64,000 bases of DNA, taken from Halorubrum sp. BV1 (GTDB lineage: Archaea; Halobacteriota; Halobacteria; Halobacteriales; Haloferacaceae). Both the position numbers and the translations under genes were made by a program. The notes under the pieces are model-generated. The model worked only from the letters and a program-made list of their open reading frames with translations. It was not told the DNA's origin and did not search any database. Positions 33,720 through 42,003 of this stretch are shown here, piece after piece. The stretch is taken from positions 1-64,000 of the forward strand of contig NZ_JQKV01000002.1 in assembly GCF_000746205.1 (NCBI RefSeq). The letters are read 5' to 3'. Within the stretch, counting starts at the first letter, position 1. The number at the start of each line of letters is the position of its first letter.

Positions 33720-35102
33720 ATGCGAAACGTGGACGCCGCGGGGCTGGGGATCGGCGACGACCACCCGCCGCGGATCATGGGCGTGCTCAACGTCTCCGAG
33801 GAGTCGCCGTACGACCCGAGCGTGTACGACGACCCGGGCGAGGCGGCCGCGTACGTCGACGAGGAGCTGATCGGCGAGGGGGCGGACATCGTCGACGTGG
33901 GGCTCGAATCGGCGAACAAGGACCTTGAGGTGCTCTCCGCCGAACAGGAGTTAGAGCGGCTCGACACCGCCGTCGAGACTCTGGAGTCGACGTCGGGCGA
34001 CGCCGTCTGGTCGATCGAGACGCGCTATCACGAGGTCGCGGACGAGGCGCTCTCGCGCGGCTTCGACATGGTCAACGACATCTGCGGGTTCGCCGACCCG
34101 GAGATGCCACGGGTGTGTCGCGAGCACGACGCCGCAGTCTCGAAGATGGCCTCGCCGCCCGATCTGGAGCGACCGGGCGCGATCGAGGATGTCGACTGGG
34201 CGGCGCGAAGCGCCGCCAGCCCAGAGCGTAGCCGTAGCTACCCGGACGATATCTACGAGGCGCTCTCGCAGAACGGGTTCACCGACAAGACGATCCTCGA
34301 CCCCGCGTTCGGCGGCTGGTCCGAGGCGAAGACGCACGCAGACGACCGCGAGACGCTCCACCGGCTGCGGGAGTTCCGCGGCTACGGCCGTCCCCTGCTC
34401 GTCTCTATCAACCGCAAGAGCTTCCTCAAGACGATAGCCGGGCGGACGACCGAGGAGGCCCTGCCCGTCTCGCTCGCGGCTACCTCGATGGCGGTGGAGC
34501 GCGGCGCACACGTGATCCGCACCCACGACGTGGCCGAGACGCGCGACGCGGCGCTCGTCGGCGCGGAGTTCACCCGGGACCGCGCGCGGACCGGCCGAGC
34601 CGGGACGGGAGGAGACGACGCGGTCACCGTCGAGGAACTCGACGTGACGACCGTCCGCGAGGCCGAACGCCACCTCGACCGACTCGCCGCCGATCGGTCC
34701 GTCGCCGGCGACGCCGTCGTCCACACCTACGAACTCGGCGGGCTGACGGACGAGGCGGTTGGGGCGCTCAGGGCCGCGACGACCGCCCCCGGCCCGGGGT
34801 CTGAGACGGGCTATCGCTCCGACGCCGACACCCGGTCTGGTTCGGACGTCGGCGCGACCCGCGCCGCGTTCGCGCTCGCTGGAGCCGAGCGTGAGGCCGC
34901 CGTGCCCCCGTCCGCAGCCGACGGCGGAAGCCCGAGCGACCGCCGTTCGATCGGCCGATCAGCCGGCGGTGACGGGGGTAGCTCGAGGGCCGGCGTTCTC
35001 GTCGGAACTCCGACGGCGATCGGTGCGGTTCAAACGGTCGTATCCGGCGTCTCTGCCTCGCTCGACACCGCACTCGAATCGATAGACGCGGGCTCAAGGT
35101 AA
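33720..35102 (+). CDS. folP: Dihydropteroate synthase-like protein with extra C-terminal domain
   Basis: 460 residues. The DHPS barrel covers ~17-280: IMGVLNVSEESPYDPSVYDD, DIVDVGLESANKD, FDMVNDICGFADPEM, LLVSINRKSFLKTIAGRT and VIRTHDVAETRDA match family blocks that bind pterin and p-aminobenzoate. A further ~180 residues form an acidic alpha/beta part not found in bacterial DHPS. Residues ~160-174 are coded by a strong hairpin (34199-34217) and look like an in-frame insertion. A TATA-like gtttatgt lies 27 bases before ATG 33720. Followed by mptE, which supplies its substrate. Confidence 0.86.
   Translation: MRNVDAAGLGIGDDHPPRIMGVLNVSEESPYDPSVYDDPGEAAAYVDEELIGEGADIVDVGLESANKDLEVLSAEQELERLDTAVETLESTSGDAVWSIETRYHEVADEALSRGFDMVNDICGFADPEMPRVCREHDAAVSKMASPPDLERPGAIEDVDWAARSAASPERSRSYPDDIYEALSQNGFTDKTILDPAFGGWSEAKTHADDRETLHRLREFRGYGRPLLVSINRKSFLKTIAGRTTEEALPVSLAATSMAVERGAHVIRTHDVAETRDAALVGAEFTRDRARTGRAGTGGDDAVTVEELDVTTVREAERHLDRLAADRSVAGDAVVHTYELGGLTDEAVGALRAATTAPGPGSETGYRSDADTRSGSDVGATRAAFALAGAEREAAVPPSAADGGSPSDRRSIGRSAGGDGGSSRAGVLVGTPTAIGAVQTVVSGVSASLDTALESIDAGSR
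34199..34241. repeat. Hairpin and palindrome inside DHPS gene
   Basis: ggcggcgc-gaa-gcgccgcc (34199-34217) is an 8-base-pair perfect G/C stem with a three-base loop, followed by gtagctac at 34234-34241. It codes for Ala-Ala-Arg-Ser-Ala-Ala-Ser-Pro-Glu-Arg-Ser-Arg, out of character for this part of the enzyme. Confidence 0.8.
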
Positions 35103-35261
35103 GAGAAAGTTTATGCCGTCGTGCAGACAACCCATCCACTGGACGCCGGAGGGGCACGCGGGTAGGGGTACTCTGTGCTACTCCGGTCCATACCATATTC
35201 GATCCCGCGAGCGGCCGCGCTGTGCGCCGCCGCAGACTCGCGCGTGTGGAGGGGACAACCG

Positions 35262-35966
35262 ATGAATTTCGAGACGTTCGAACCGGCCTACGAGGCGATC
35301 CTCGCAGACTTCGGCTTCGGGCGCGAGGCCGACGAGCGCGCACGCGACGTCGCCGCCGCGCGCTCGACGCCGTTCCCGCTCGATCGGCTCGGCGACTGGC
35401 GAGGCGAGACCGTTGCCGTCGCCGGCGCGGCCCCGTGTCTCACCGACGAGGTCGAGGCGGCACGCGACGCCGACGTCGTCGTCGCCGCCTCGACCGCCGC
35501 CGACACCCTCCTCGCTCGCGGCGTCGACGTCGACTGTATGGTGACCGACCTCGATAAGAATCCGGAGACTGCGGCGAGGCTGACCCGCGAGGGGGTCCCC
35601 GTCGTGGCACACGCGCACGGCGACAACGTCCCCGCGGTTCGCGAGTGGCTTCCGCGGTTCGAGTCGGCGTGGACGCTGTCGACGACGCAGGCCGCCCCGG
35701 TCGGTCCCGTCCGGAATCTCGGCGGGTTCACCGACGGCGACCGCGCGGCGTTCCTCGCGGACCACGTCGGGGCCGGCCGGCTCGTCTTCCCCGGCTGGGA
35801 CTTTGACGACCCGAGCGTCGGCCCGATCAAGGCGAAAAAGCTCGTGTGGGCCGCGCGCCTGTTACGGTGGCTCGAACGACGCCGGGAAGCGCGGTTCGCG
35901 GTCCTCGACGACCGGGACCGCGACGAACTGGACGCGGCGCTCGACGCGGTTCTGAGCGGTGTCTGA
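35262..35966 (+). CDS. mptE: 6-Hydroxymethyl-7,8-dihydropterin pyrophosphokinase MptE (DUF115)
   Basis: 234 residues. DUF115 blocks: VAVAGAAPCLTDEVEAARDA, DVDCMVTDLDKN, VVAHAHGDNVPAVREWLP, NLGGFTDGDRAAFLA and LVFPGWDFDDPS. The archaeal enzyme transfers diphosphate from ATP to 6-hydroxymethyldihydropterin, the step before DHPS in folate (or methanopterin) synthesis. It follows the DHPS gene by 159 bases that hold a TATA-like agtttatgcc near 35108, so it may have its own transcript. ATG 35262 matches the conserved start. Confidence 0.9.
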   Translation: MNFETFEPAYEAILADFGFGREADERARDVAAARSTPFPLDRLGDWRGETVAVAGAAPCLTDEVEAARDADVVVAASTAADTLLARGVDVDCMVTDLDKNPETAARLTREGVPVVAHAHGDNVPAVREWLPRFESAWTLSTTQAAPVGPVRNLGGFTDGDRAAFLADHVGAGRLVFPGWDFDDPSVGPIKAKKLVWAARLLRWLERRREARFAVLDDRDRDELDAALDAVLSGV

Positions 35967-35980
35967 GAGAGGCGGTGCGC

Positions 35981-36754
35981 CTACGCGACCCGGTCTTTCG
36001 GAAGCAGTTCGTCGCGGTCGCGAGCCCGGAGCCACTCGGTAAGCTGAACGAGTTGGTCGGTCGCGGCCTCGAACAGTCGCTCCGCCTTCTGGGGTGTCAC
36101 GTCGGTCGGGTCGCCGAAGGCTCCGTTCGCCGAGTTGTCGATTGAGTCGTAGAACGTCCGTGCGCCGTGGACTCGCGCGTCCGATCCCTCGAGGTCGACG
36201 AGCCCGTCGTCGCGGGCGTTCTCGAACTGGTCGTCGCGGACGAGATCCGGCGCGATGTGCGTGATCATCGCCGTCTCCTTCGGGCCGGCGTGGGGACCGT
36301 TGTGTTCGAACAGGTCGTCGACGAGCTCCGGGATCGACTCGTCCCACATCCACTCGATCGCGTAGGCCTCGCCGTCCTCGTGGAGCCGGCGACCGACTTC
36401 ACGGAGGTGCTGGACGTTCCCGCCGTGGGCGTTCACGTACACCACGCGGTCGATCCCGTGATAGGTGAGATGGCGGGTGAAGCTCTCGACGTAGTCGCGG
36501 AACTCCGGCGCGTCGACCCACATCGTCCCGGGAAACTGGCGATGGTGGGGGCTGACGCCGACGGTGATCGTCGGCGTGCGGACTGCCCCGGTCTCCTCCG
36601 CGGCGGCGCTGGCGAGCGCCTCGGCTATCAGGTGGTCGGTCGCGAGCGGCAGGTGCGGGCCGTGCTGTTCTGTCGACCCGAGCGGGACGAGGGCGACGGA
36701 CTCCTCGGAGAGCGACTCGCGCAGCTCAGGCCACGTCTGGTCGGCGATGTACAT
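35981..36754 (-). CDS. arfB: Creatininase-family amidohydrolase, probably ArfB (FAPy deformylase)
   Basis: 257 residues. Metal ligands and active-site blocks of the creatininase fold: PLGSTEQHGPHLPLATDH, YVNAHGGNVQHL, HAGPKETAMI. In archaea this family includes ArfB, which removes formate from the FAPy intermediate in riboflavin and coenzyme F420 synthesis. That is the most likely role here; other creatininase relatives act on different amides, so it is an inference. ATG 36754 is chosen at MYIADQTWPEL. Convergent with mptE, 14 bases apart, next to other pterin genes. Confidence 0.82.
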   Translation of the reverse strand: MYIADQTWPELRESLSEESVALVPLGSTEQHGPHLPLATDHLIAEALASAAAEETGAVRTPTITVGVSPHHRQFPGTMWVDAPEFRDYVESFTRHLTYHGIDRVVYVNAHGGNVQHLREVGRRLHEDGEAYAIEWMWDESIPELVDDLFEHNGPHAGPKETAMITHIAPDLVRDDQFENARDDGLVDLEGSDARVHGARTFYDSIDNSANGAFGDPTDVTPQKAERLFEAATDQLVQLTEWLRARDRDELLPKDRVA

Positions 36755-36929
36755 ACCGACGCGTCGCGGTCGGGACGTATCAACCCGCCGCCTTCGGCGG
36801 AAGGAGCCGGAACTGACGGCCACCGTCCTCGCGGCGGCATGACGGACGCGCCCGGATCGGGGCATACGAGCCTGCGGTCCTCGTCCCGTGTCGTCACCCT
36901 TTTTGTGTCGTCCAACCGAATCCGTGTCC

Positions 36930-37349
36930 ATGTTCGGAGGAGGCGGTATGAATCCGCGGAAGATGAAACAGATGATGAAACAGATGGGGATCGACGTCGA
37001 GGAGCTCGACGCCGAGCGCGTCGTCATCGAGACGGCCGACGGTGACCTCGTCTTCGACGGTGCCCAAGTCACCAAGATGGACGCGCAGGGTCAAGAGACC
37101 TACCAGATCGTGGGATCGCCCAAGGAGGTCGCGGACGCCGGCGCGGGCGGAAGCGCAGGCGGGGAGACGCCCGCGGTCGAGGGCGACGATCCGGACGCGA
37201 CGGCGGACGGCGCGGACGTGGTCGACGCCATTCCGGAGGAGGACGTGGCGCTCGTCGCCGAGCGCGCCGGCGTTCCGAAGTCGACGGCCAGAGAGGCCCT
37301 AGAGAACGCCGACGGCGACCTCGCGACCGCCATCGCGGAGCTGGAGTGA
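36930..37349 (+). CDS. nac: Nascent polypeptide-associated complex protein (NAC alpha)
   Basis: 139 residues. The NAC domain (MNPRKMKQMMKQMGIDVEEL, then RVVIETADGDLVFDGAQVTKM, YQIVG) is followed by an acidic linker and a C-terminal UBA domain (VALVAERAGVPKSTAREALE). In archaea a homodimer binds nascent chains at the ribosome exit. A TATA-like cctttttg lies about 27 bases before the ATG. The trmI gene begins ten bases after its stop. Confidence 0.95.
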   Translation: MFGGGGMNPRKMKQMMKQMGIDVEELDAERVVIETADGDLVFDGAQVTKMDAQGQETYQIVGSPKEVADAGAGGSAGGETPAVEGDDPDATADGADVVDAIPEEDVALVAERAGVPKSTAREALENADGDLATAIAELE

Positions 37350-37359
37350 CCGGTTTGGC

Positions 37360-38100
37360 GTGACCGACGCCGCGTACCTGCTGGTCCACGACGACCGGGA
37401 GTATCTCTTGGAGCCGGGCGAGGAGTTCGGCACCGACCTCGGCGTGATCGAGGTCCCCGAAGACGTCGCCGGCGGTGACACCGTCGAGACGCATCTCGGG
37501 ACCGTCTTCAACGTCCGCGAACTCCGCGGTCCGGATCTCTTCAACCACCTCGAACGGACGGGCGCGCCGATGATGCCCCGCGACGTTGGGCTGGTGATGG
37601 GACACACGGGGATATCGGACGGCGACCGCGTGCTCGACGCCGGCACGGGAACCGGGATCCTCGCCGCTTACCTCGGCCGCACCGGCGCGGACGTGACCAC
37701 CTACGAGGTCGACCCCGACTTCGCCGAGGTCGCCCGCGCGAACATGGAGACCGCGGGCGTCTCCGACCGCGTCGAGGTGCGTACCGGCGACCTCACCGAA
37801 GCGCTCGGCGACCTCGCAGACGGGGAGCCGTTCGACGCGCTCACGCTCGACACCGGCGACGCGCCGGCGGTCGTGGAACGGGCGACCGACCTGCTCGTCT
37901 CGGGCGGCCACCTCGCCGTCTACTCGCCGTTCGTCGAGGGAACCCGCGAGGCCGCGCTCGCCGCCCGCGAGGCCGGATTCGAGAGCGTCGAGACGCTGGA
38001 GACGATCCAGCGGGAGATGGACTTCTCCGACCGCGGCTCCCGCCCGTCGACCGCGGGCGTGGGCCACACCGGCTACCTGGTGTTCGGCCGCGCGCCCTGA
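37360..38100 (+). CDS. trmI: tRNA (adenine-N1)-methyltransferase TrmI-like
   Basis: 246 residues. A small N-terminal beta domain is followed by the Rossmann methyltransferase: DRVLDAGTGTGILAAYLGR binds AdoMet, with YEVDPDFAEVARAN and FDALTLDTGDAPAVV next. The archaeal/bacterial TrmI family methylates A58 (and A57 in archaea) of the tRNA T-loop. GTG start at 37360, ten bases after nac, so probably one transcript. A 14-base tandem repeat begins directly at its stop codon. Confidence 0.88.
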   Translation: MTDAAYLLVHDDREYLLEPGEEFGTDLGVIEVPEDVAGGDTVETHLGTVFNVRELRGPDLFNHLERTGAPMMPRDVGLVMGHTGISDGDRVLDAGTGTGILAAYLGRTGADVTTYEVDPDFAEVARANMETAGVSDRVEVRTGDLTEALGDLADGEPFDALTLDTGDAPAVVERATDLLVSGGHLAVYSPFVEGTREAALAAREAGFESVETLETIQREMDFSDRGSRPSTAGVGHTGYLVFGRAP

Positions 38101-38170
38101 TCGCCGCGTCCCGATCGTCGCGTCCCGATCGCCGCGTCCCGATCGCCGCGTCCCGATCGTCGCGTCCCTG
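38101..38170. repeat. 14-base tandem repeat directly after trmI
   Basis: Five copies of tcgccgcgtcccga / tcgtcgcgtcccga start at 38101, 38115, 38129, 38143 and 38157, beginning on the base after the stop codon. The unit is not a multiple of three. Confidence 0.95.
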
Positions 38171-38281
38171 ACCGGATACGCGGCGAGCCGCGGACCAGTC
38201 GCCGATCGTCGATCGCTCGTGGAACGGGCAGTCGACGTCGACGTGACAAGACCTAACTGCCGGCGGCGCTCCCGAACGCGT

Positions 38282-39403
38282 ATGACGACGTTCTCCGATC
38301 GAGTCGAGCGGATCTCCATCAGCGGGATCCGCGAGGTGTTCGAGGCGGCCGGCGACGACGCGATAAACCTCGGGCTCGGACAGCCCGACTTCCCGACGCC
38401 GGAACACGCGCGGCGGGCCGCCGTCGACGCCATCGAGGCCGGGAAGGCCGACGCCTACACCGAAAACAAGGGAACCCGATCGCTGCGTGAGGCCATCGCC
38501 GAGAAGCACCGAGCGGATCAGGGGATCGACCTCGATCCGGACGACGTGATCGCCACCGCGGGCGGCAGCGAGGCGCTTCATGTGGCCTTGGAGGCGCACG
38601 TCGGCGACGGCGACGAGGTGTTGATCCCGGACCCCGGCTTCGTCTCCTACGACGCGCTGACGAAGCTCGCGGGCGGCGACCCCGTTCCCGTCCCGCTCCG
38701 CGACGACCTCACGATCGACCCGGCGGCGATCGAGGCGGCGATCACGGACGACACCGCCGCGTTCGTCGTGAACTCTCCCGGCAACCCCACCGGCGCGGTC
38801 TCCTCCGAGGCCGACGTCCGGGAGTTCGCGCGGATCGCCGACGAGCACGACGTGCTCTGCGTCTCCGACGAGGTGTACGAGTACACGGTGTTCGACGGCG
38901 AGCACCGCTCGCCGATCGAGTTCGCCGAGAGCGACAACGTCGTCGTCGTCAACTCCGCCTCGAAGCTGTTCTCGATGACGGGCTGGCGACTCGGCTGGGT
39001 GTACGGGTCGGAAGAGCGCGTCGAGCGCATGCTGCGCGTCCACCAGTACGCACAGGCGTGCGCGTCGGCTCCCGCTCAGTACGCCGCAGAGGCCGCACTG
39101 CGTGGGGACCGCGCGATGGTCGACGAGATGACCGACTCCTTCGAGCGTCGGCGCGACCTCGTGTTGGAGGGGTTCGCGGAGATCGGTCTCGACTGTCCGA
39201 CGCCACAGGGGGCGTTCTACGCGATGCCCCGCGTCCCCGAGGGGTTCGTCGACGAGTGCCTCGACCGCGGGGTGGTTGTGGTGCCCGGCGAGGCGTTCGG
39301 CGAGCACGGAGCCGGCCACGCGCGGATCTCGTACGCGACCGACGAGGCCGAACTGCGCGAGGCGCTCGATCTGATGGCCGACGCCTACGCGGCCGTGAAC
39401 TGA
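38282..39403 (+). CDS. Class I/II pyridoxal-phosphate aminotransferase
   Basis: 373 residues. Fold type I aminotransferase: NLGLGQPDFPTPEH, YTENKGTRSLREAI, VVNSPGNPTGAV, SDEVYEYTVFDG, and the PLP lysine in NSASKLFSMTGWRLGW. It resembles archaeal aspartate/aromatic aminotransferases; the substrate cannot be decided from sequence. A TATA-like cctaact lies about 27 bases before ATG 38282; in-frame codons upstream run into non-conserved sequence. Confidence 0.92.
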   Translation: MTTFSDRVERISISGIREVFEAAGDDAINLGLGQPDFPTPEHARRAAVDAIEAGKADAYTENKGTRSLREAIAEKHRADQGIDLDPDDVIATAGGSEALHVALEAHVGDGDEVLIPDPGFVSYDALTKLAGGDPVPVPLRDDLTIDPAAIEAAITDDTAAFVVNSPGNPTGAVSSEADVREFARIADEHDVLCVSDEVYEYTVFDGEHRSPIEFAESDNVVVVNSASKLFSMTGWRLGWVYGSEERVERMLRVHQYAQACASAPAQYAAEAALRGDRAMVDEMTDSFERRRDLVLEGFAEIGLDCPTPQGAFYAMPRVPEGFVDECLDRGVVVVPGEAFGEHGAGHARISYATDEAELREALDLMADAYAAVN

Positions 39404-39459
39404 GCTAGCGCCGGAATATATTCGCCACGCGCATTTACAAGCGCTCGGAGGTTTCCGCA

Positions 39460-39469
39460 AGTTATACTG
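39460..39469 (+). promoter_or_regulatory. TATA-like box of the MAT gene
   Basis: agttatactg is centred about 28 bases before the ATG at 39494. The leaderless arrangement fits the archaeal norm. Confidence 0.65.
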
Positions 39470-39493
39470 TCGCCGGCGGAGTACGACTCCCTA

Positions 39494-40696
39494 ATGGACC
39501 GGAACATTCAGGTCAGCCGCCTCGACCGGCAGGCGGTCGAGGACCAGGAGGTCGAGATCGTCGAGCGAAAGGGGATCGGTCATCCCGACTCGATCTGCGA
39601 CGGCGTCGCGGAGTCGGTCTCGCGGGCGCTCTCACAGCTCTACTTGGACCGGGTCGGCAAGGTGCTCCACTACAACACGGACGAGACGCAGCTGGTCGCC
39701 GGCCGCGCCGCCCCCGCCTACGGCGGCGGCGAGGTCGTCGAGCCGATCTACCTGCTCATCGTCGGACGCGCCACGAAGCAGTACGACGGTCAACAGCTCC
39801 CGGTCGACTCGACCGCGCTGGCGGCCGCCCGCGAGTACCTCGCCGAGGCGATCCCAGAACTGGAGTACGGCACGGACGTCGTCGTGGACGTGAAACTCGG
39901 CGAGGGGTCGGGTGACCTCCAAGACGTGTTCGGCGAGGAGACCCAACAGGTTCCGATGGCCAACGACACGTCGTTCGGCGTCGGCCACGCACCCCTCACC
40001 GAGACGGAGACGATAGTTTACGAGGCGGAGCGCGAACTCAACACGACGTACCACGACGAGCATCCCGAACTCGGCCCCGACGTGAAGATCATGGGCAAGC
40101 GGGAAGGCGACCGGATAGACATCACGGTCGCGGCCGCGATGGTCGATCAGTACGTCGACGGGCTCGACGACTACGACGACGCGGTGAGCGACGTTCGGGA
40201 GTTCGTCACAGAGTTGGCGGAAACGCACACGGACCGCGAGGTCAGCGTCGACGTCAACACCGCCGACGACTACGACGAGGGCTCCGTCTATCTCACCGTC
40301 ACCGGCACCTCCGCGGAACAGGGCGACGACGGCTCCGTCGGCCGCGGCAACCGCGCCAACGGGCTCATCACGCCGAACCGACCGATGTCGATGGAGGCGA
40401 CCTCCGGGAAGAACCCGGTCAACCACATCGGGAAGATCTACAACCTGCTGTCGACGCGGATCGCGGAGTCCGTCACCGCCGAGGTCGACGGCATCCGCGA
40501 CCTGCAGGTCCGCCTCCTCTCGCAGATCGGCCGGCCGATCGACGAGCCGCACGTCGCCGACGCGCAGATCGTCACCACCGACGGGGTCAACCTCGCGGAC
40601 ATCGAAGACGACGTCGTCGCCATCGTCGACAGGGAACTCGCCGACGTCACGGACGTCACGCGGAGCGTCATCGACGGCGACGCCTCCACGTTCTAA
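39494..40696 (+). CDS. mat: Methionine adenosyltransferase, archaeal type
   Basis: 400 residues, the usual length for archaeal MAT, which is very distant from bacterial MetK. Blocks: VERKGIGHPDSICDGVAE, HYNTDETQLVAGRAAP, VDVKLGEGSGDLQDVFG, DTSFGVGHAPLTETE, GRGNRANGLITPNRPMS, GKNPVNHIGKIYNLLS. It makes S-adenosylmethionine from methionine and ATP, which supplies the methyltransferases and radical SAM enzyme in this window. A 14-base repeat array follows the stop. Confidence 0.97.
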   Translation: MDRNIQVSRLDRQAVEDQEVEIVERKGIGHPDSICDGVAESVSRALSQLYLDRVGKVLHYNTDETQLVAGRAAPAYGGGEVVEPIYLLIVGRATKQYDGQQLPVDSTALAAAREYLAEAIPELEYGTDVVVDVKLGEGSGDLQDVFGEETQQVPMANDTSFGVGHAPLTETETIVYEAERELNTTYHDEHPELGPDVKIMGKREGDRIDITVAAAMVDQYVDGLDDYDDAVSDVREFVTELAETHTDREVSVDVNTADDYDEGSVYLTVTGTSAEQGDDGSVGRGNRANGLITPNRPMSMEATSGKNPVNHIGKIYNLLSTRIAESVTAEVDGIRDLQVRLLSQIGRPIDEPHVADAQIVTTDGVNLADIEDDVVAIVDRELADVTDVTRSVIDGDASTF

Positions 40697-40710
40697 ACCG
40701 ATCCGCGATC

Positions 40711-40795
40711 GGCCGACCGCACCCGACCGACCGCACCCGACCGACCGCACCCGACCGACCGCACCCGACCGACCGCACCCGACCGACCGCAACCG
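40711..40795. repeat. 14-base tandem repeat after mat
   Basis: About 5.5 copies of gaccgaccgcaccc run from 40713 to about 40793, between the mat stop and the DUF5804 start. Copies are nearly identical. Not coding: the unit is not a multiple of three. Confidence 0.95.
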
Positions 40796-40824
40796 ATTTG
40801 GCGAGCGAGCGAGTCGGACGACGT

Positions 40825-41277
40825 GTGACGCGGGTGTGTCTCCTCGGCGATCCGGCGGTCGATCTCACCTACGAGCTGCTGTCTCGCGAGACGGCGCGGA
40901 ACGCGCTCGCGACCTACGACATCGAGGAGCCGTTCGCGAACAGCCTCGCGGTCGACACGGTGAGCCTCGGCGCGGCCGTCTCGCTTCTGAACGACCTCAA
41001 CTGGTACCTCGTGCGCTTCGCCGACGAGGCGATCGTCCGCGAGCCGTCGATATCGACCGACGAGTGGCTCTCTCGCGACCTCGCGCGGGCGGTACGCGAC
41101 GGCGCGGTGCCGCCGGAGGAGACCGACCAACGACTGAGGGTGTTCGATCTCGTCGACGGCGCGCCCGTCGACCCGCGGTACGTGCGCCGGACGCAGGGCG
41201 AGACGCCGACGCACGACCGCGATGACGCCGACGGAACCCTCGTCGTTCGCGTGAGCGAGTCGGAGTTCGACGGATAA
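40825..41277 (+). CDS. DUF5804 family protein
   Basis: 150 residues, soluble, acidic. Conserved blocks VCLLGDPAVDLTYELLSRET, SLAVDTVSLGAAVSLLNDLN and WYLVRFADEAIVREPS identify the haloarchaeal DUF5804 family, which has no known function. GTG 40825 is chosen because conservation begins at VTRVCLLGD; a more upstream in-frame codon at 40798 lies at the edge of the tandem repeat. It follows mat on the same strand. Confidence 0.82.
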   Translation: MTRVCLLGDPAVDLTYELLSRETARNALATYDIEEPFANSLAVDTVSLGAAVSLLNDLNWYLVRFADEAIVREPSISTDEWLSRDLARAVRDGAVPPEETDQRLRVFDLVDGAPVDPRYVRRTQGETPTHDRDDADGTLVVRVSESEFDG

Positions 41278-41338
41278 GCGGGAGCTGCGGGACGCTGACT
41301 CCGGGCGATCGATCGAGGCGTCGCGCTCGGCCGGAGCG

Positions 41339-41821
41339 TCAGTCGGTGAGTTCCTCCACGAGCGTCTCTAGCTCGTAGGTCGCCGGCGCGCGCGGCTCGT
41401 CGCGCAGCGTCGCGATCGTGAACGTCGAGTTCGTGCGCTCGACCTCGGGGATCGCCTCGAAGTCGCTTATCAGCCGTTCGACTGTGTCCGACGAGGAGAG
41501 CCGGGCGAGCACGACGAAGTCCGTCTCGCCCATCGTGAAGAACGCCTCCGTGACGCCCTCCACCCCGAGCAGTTCGTCGGCGAACTCGTCGTACGGCCCC
41601 TCGTAGTCCGCGAGCACCTCGACGATGACGGTCACCCCGAGCCCCAGCGCCTCGTGATCGAGGTCGTACAGATCGTTCTCTATCACTCCATCCTCCCGGA
41701 GGTTGTTCAGCCGGTAGTGGATCGTCGACACCGGGATTCCCGTCTCATCGTGGAGCCGCTCCGGACTCCCCGTGCCCAGATCGGAGATGGCCTTCACCAA
41801 CCGCACGTCGCGCTCGTCCAT
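41339..41821 (-). CDS. Lrp/AsnC-family transcription regulator
   Basis: 160 residues. Winged helix at ~1-55 (LVKAISDLGTGSPERLHDET, then PVSTIHYRLNNLREDGVI) and RAM effector domain at ~60-140 (GLGVTVIVEVLADYEGPYDE, FFTMGETDFVVLARL). It binds DNA as dimers or octamers and usually senses amino acids. A TATA-like aatatatac lies about 27 bases before the ATG. Divergent from the DMT exporter gene, its likely target, with repeated cgtatatttcg-like sequences between them. Confidence 0.9.
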   Translation of the reverse strand: MDERDVRLVKAISDLGTGSPERLHDETGIPVSTIHYRLNNLREDGVIENDLYDLDHEALGLGVTVIVEVLADYEGPYDEFADELLGVEGVTEAFFTMGETDFVVLARLSSSDTVERLISDFEAIPEVERTNSTFTIATLRDEPRAPATYELETLVEELTD

Positions 41822-41843
41822 ACGCCCGGTTCGCGTGACGATC

Positions 41844-41995
41844 CCGTATATATTTCGGCCGACATAGTTGGAGTCATGTTCGAATACACCGCCGTATTTC
41901 GAGTTTCATTGTACTGTATCCAAATGCGTGATTGTTCATCCTAATATCAGCAGCGTTCGGGAGTATAGTTTAATTATCCTCGTATATTTCGAACT
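41844..41995. promoter_or_regulatory. Lrp/DMT divergent promoter region with repeated CGTATATTTCG motifs
   Basis: A+T-rich interval. cgtatatatttcgg (41845-41858), cgtatttcgag (41893-41903) and cgtatatttcgaac (41981-41994) are related. cgaatac-accgcc-gtatttcg (41881-41901) is an imperfect inverted repeat. TATA-like boxes lie at 41846-41855 (minus, lrp) and 41968-41976 (tttaatta, plus). Spaced, half-palindromic A/T motifs are what Lrp proteins bind, so these are candidate operators. Confidence 0.45.
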
Positions 41996-42003
41996 GACAA
42001 CCA

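Noticed and set aside
40711..40795. Possible CRISPR-like array
   Set aside because: Units are directly tandem with no spacers, and no cas gene is present.
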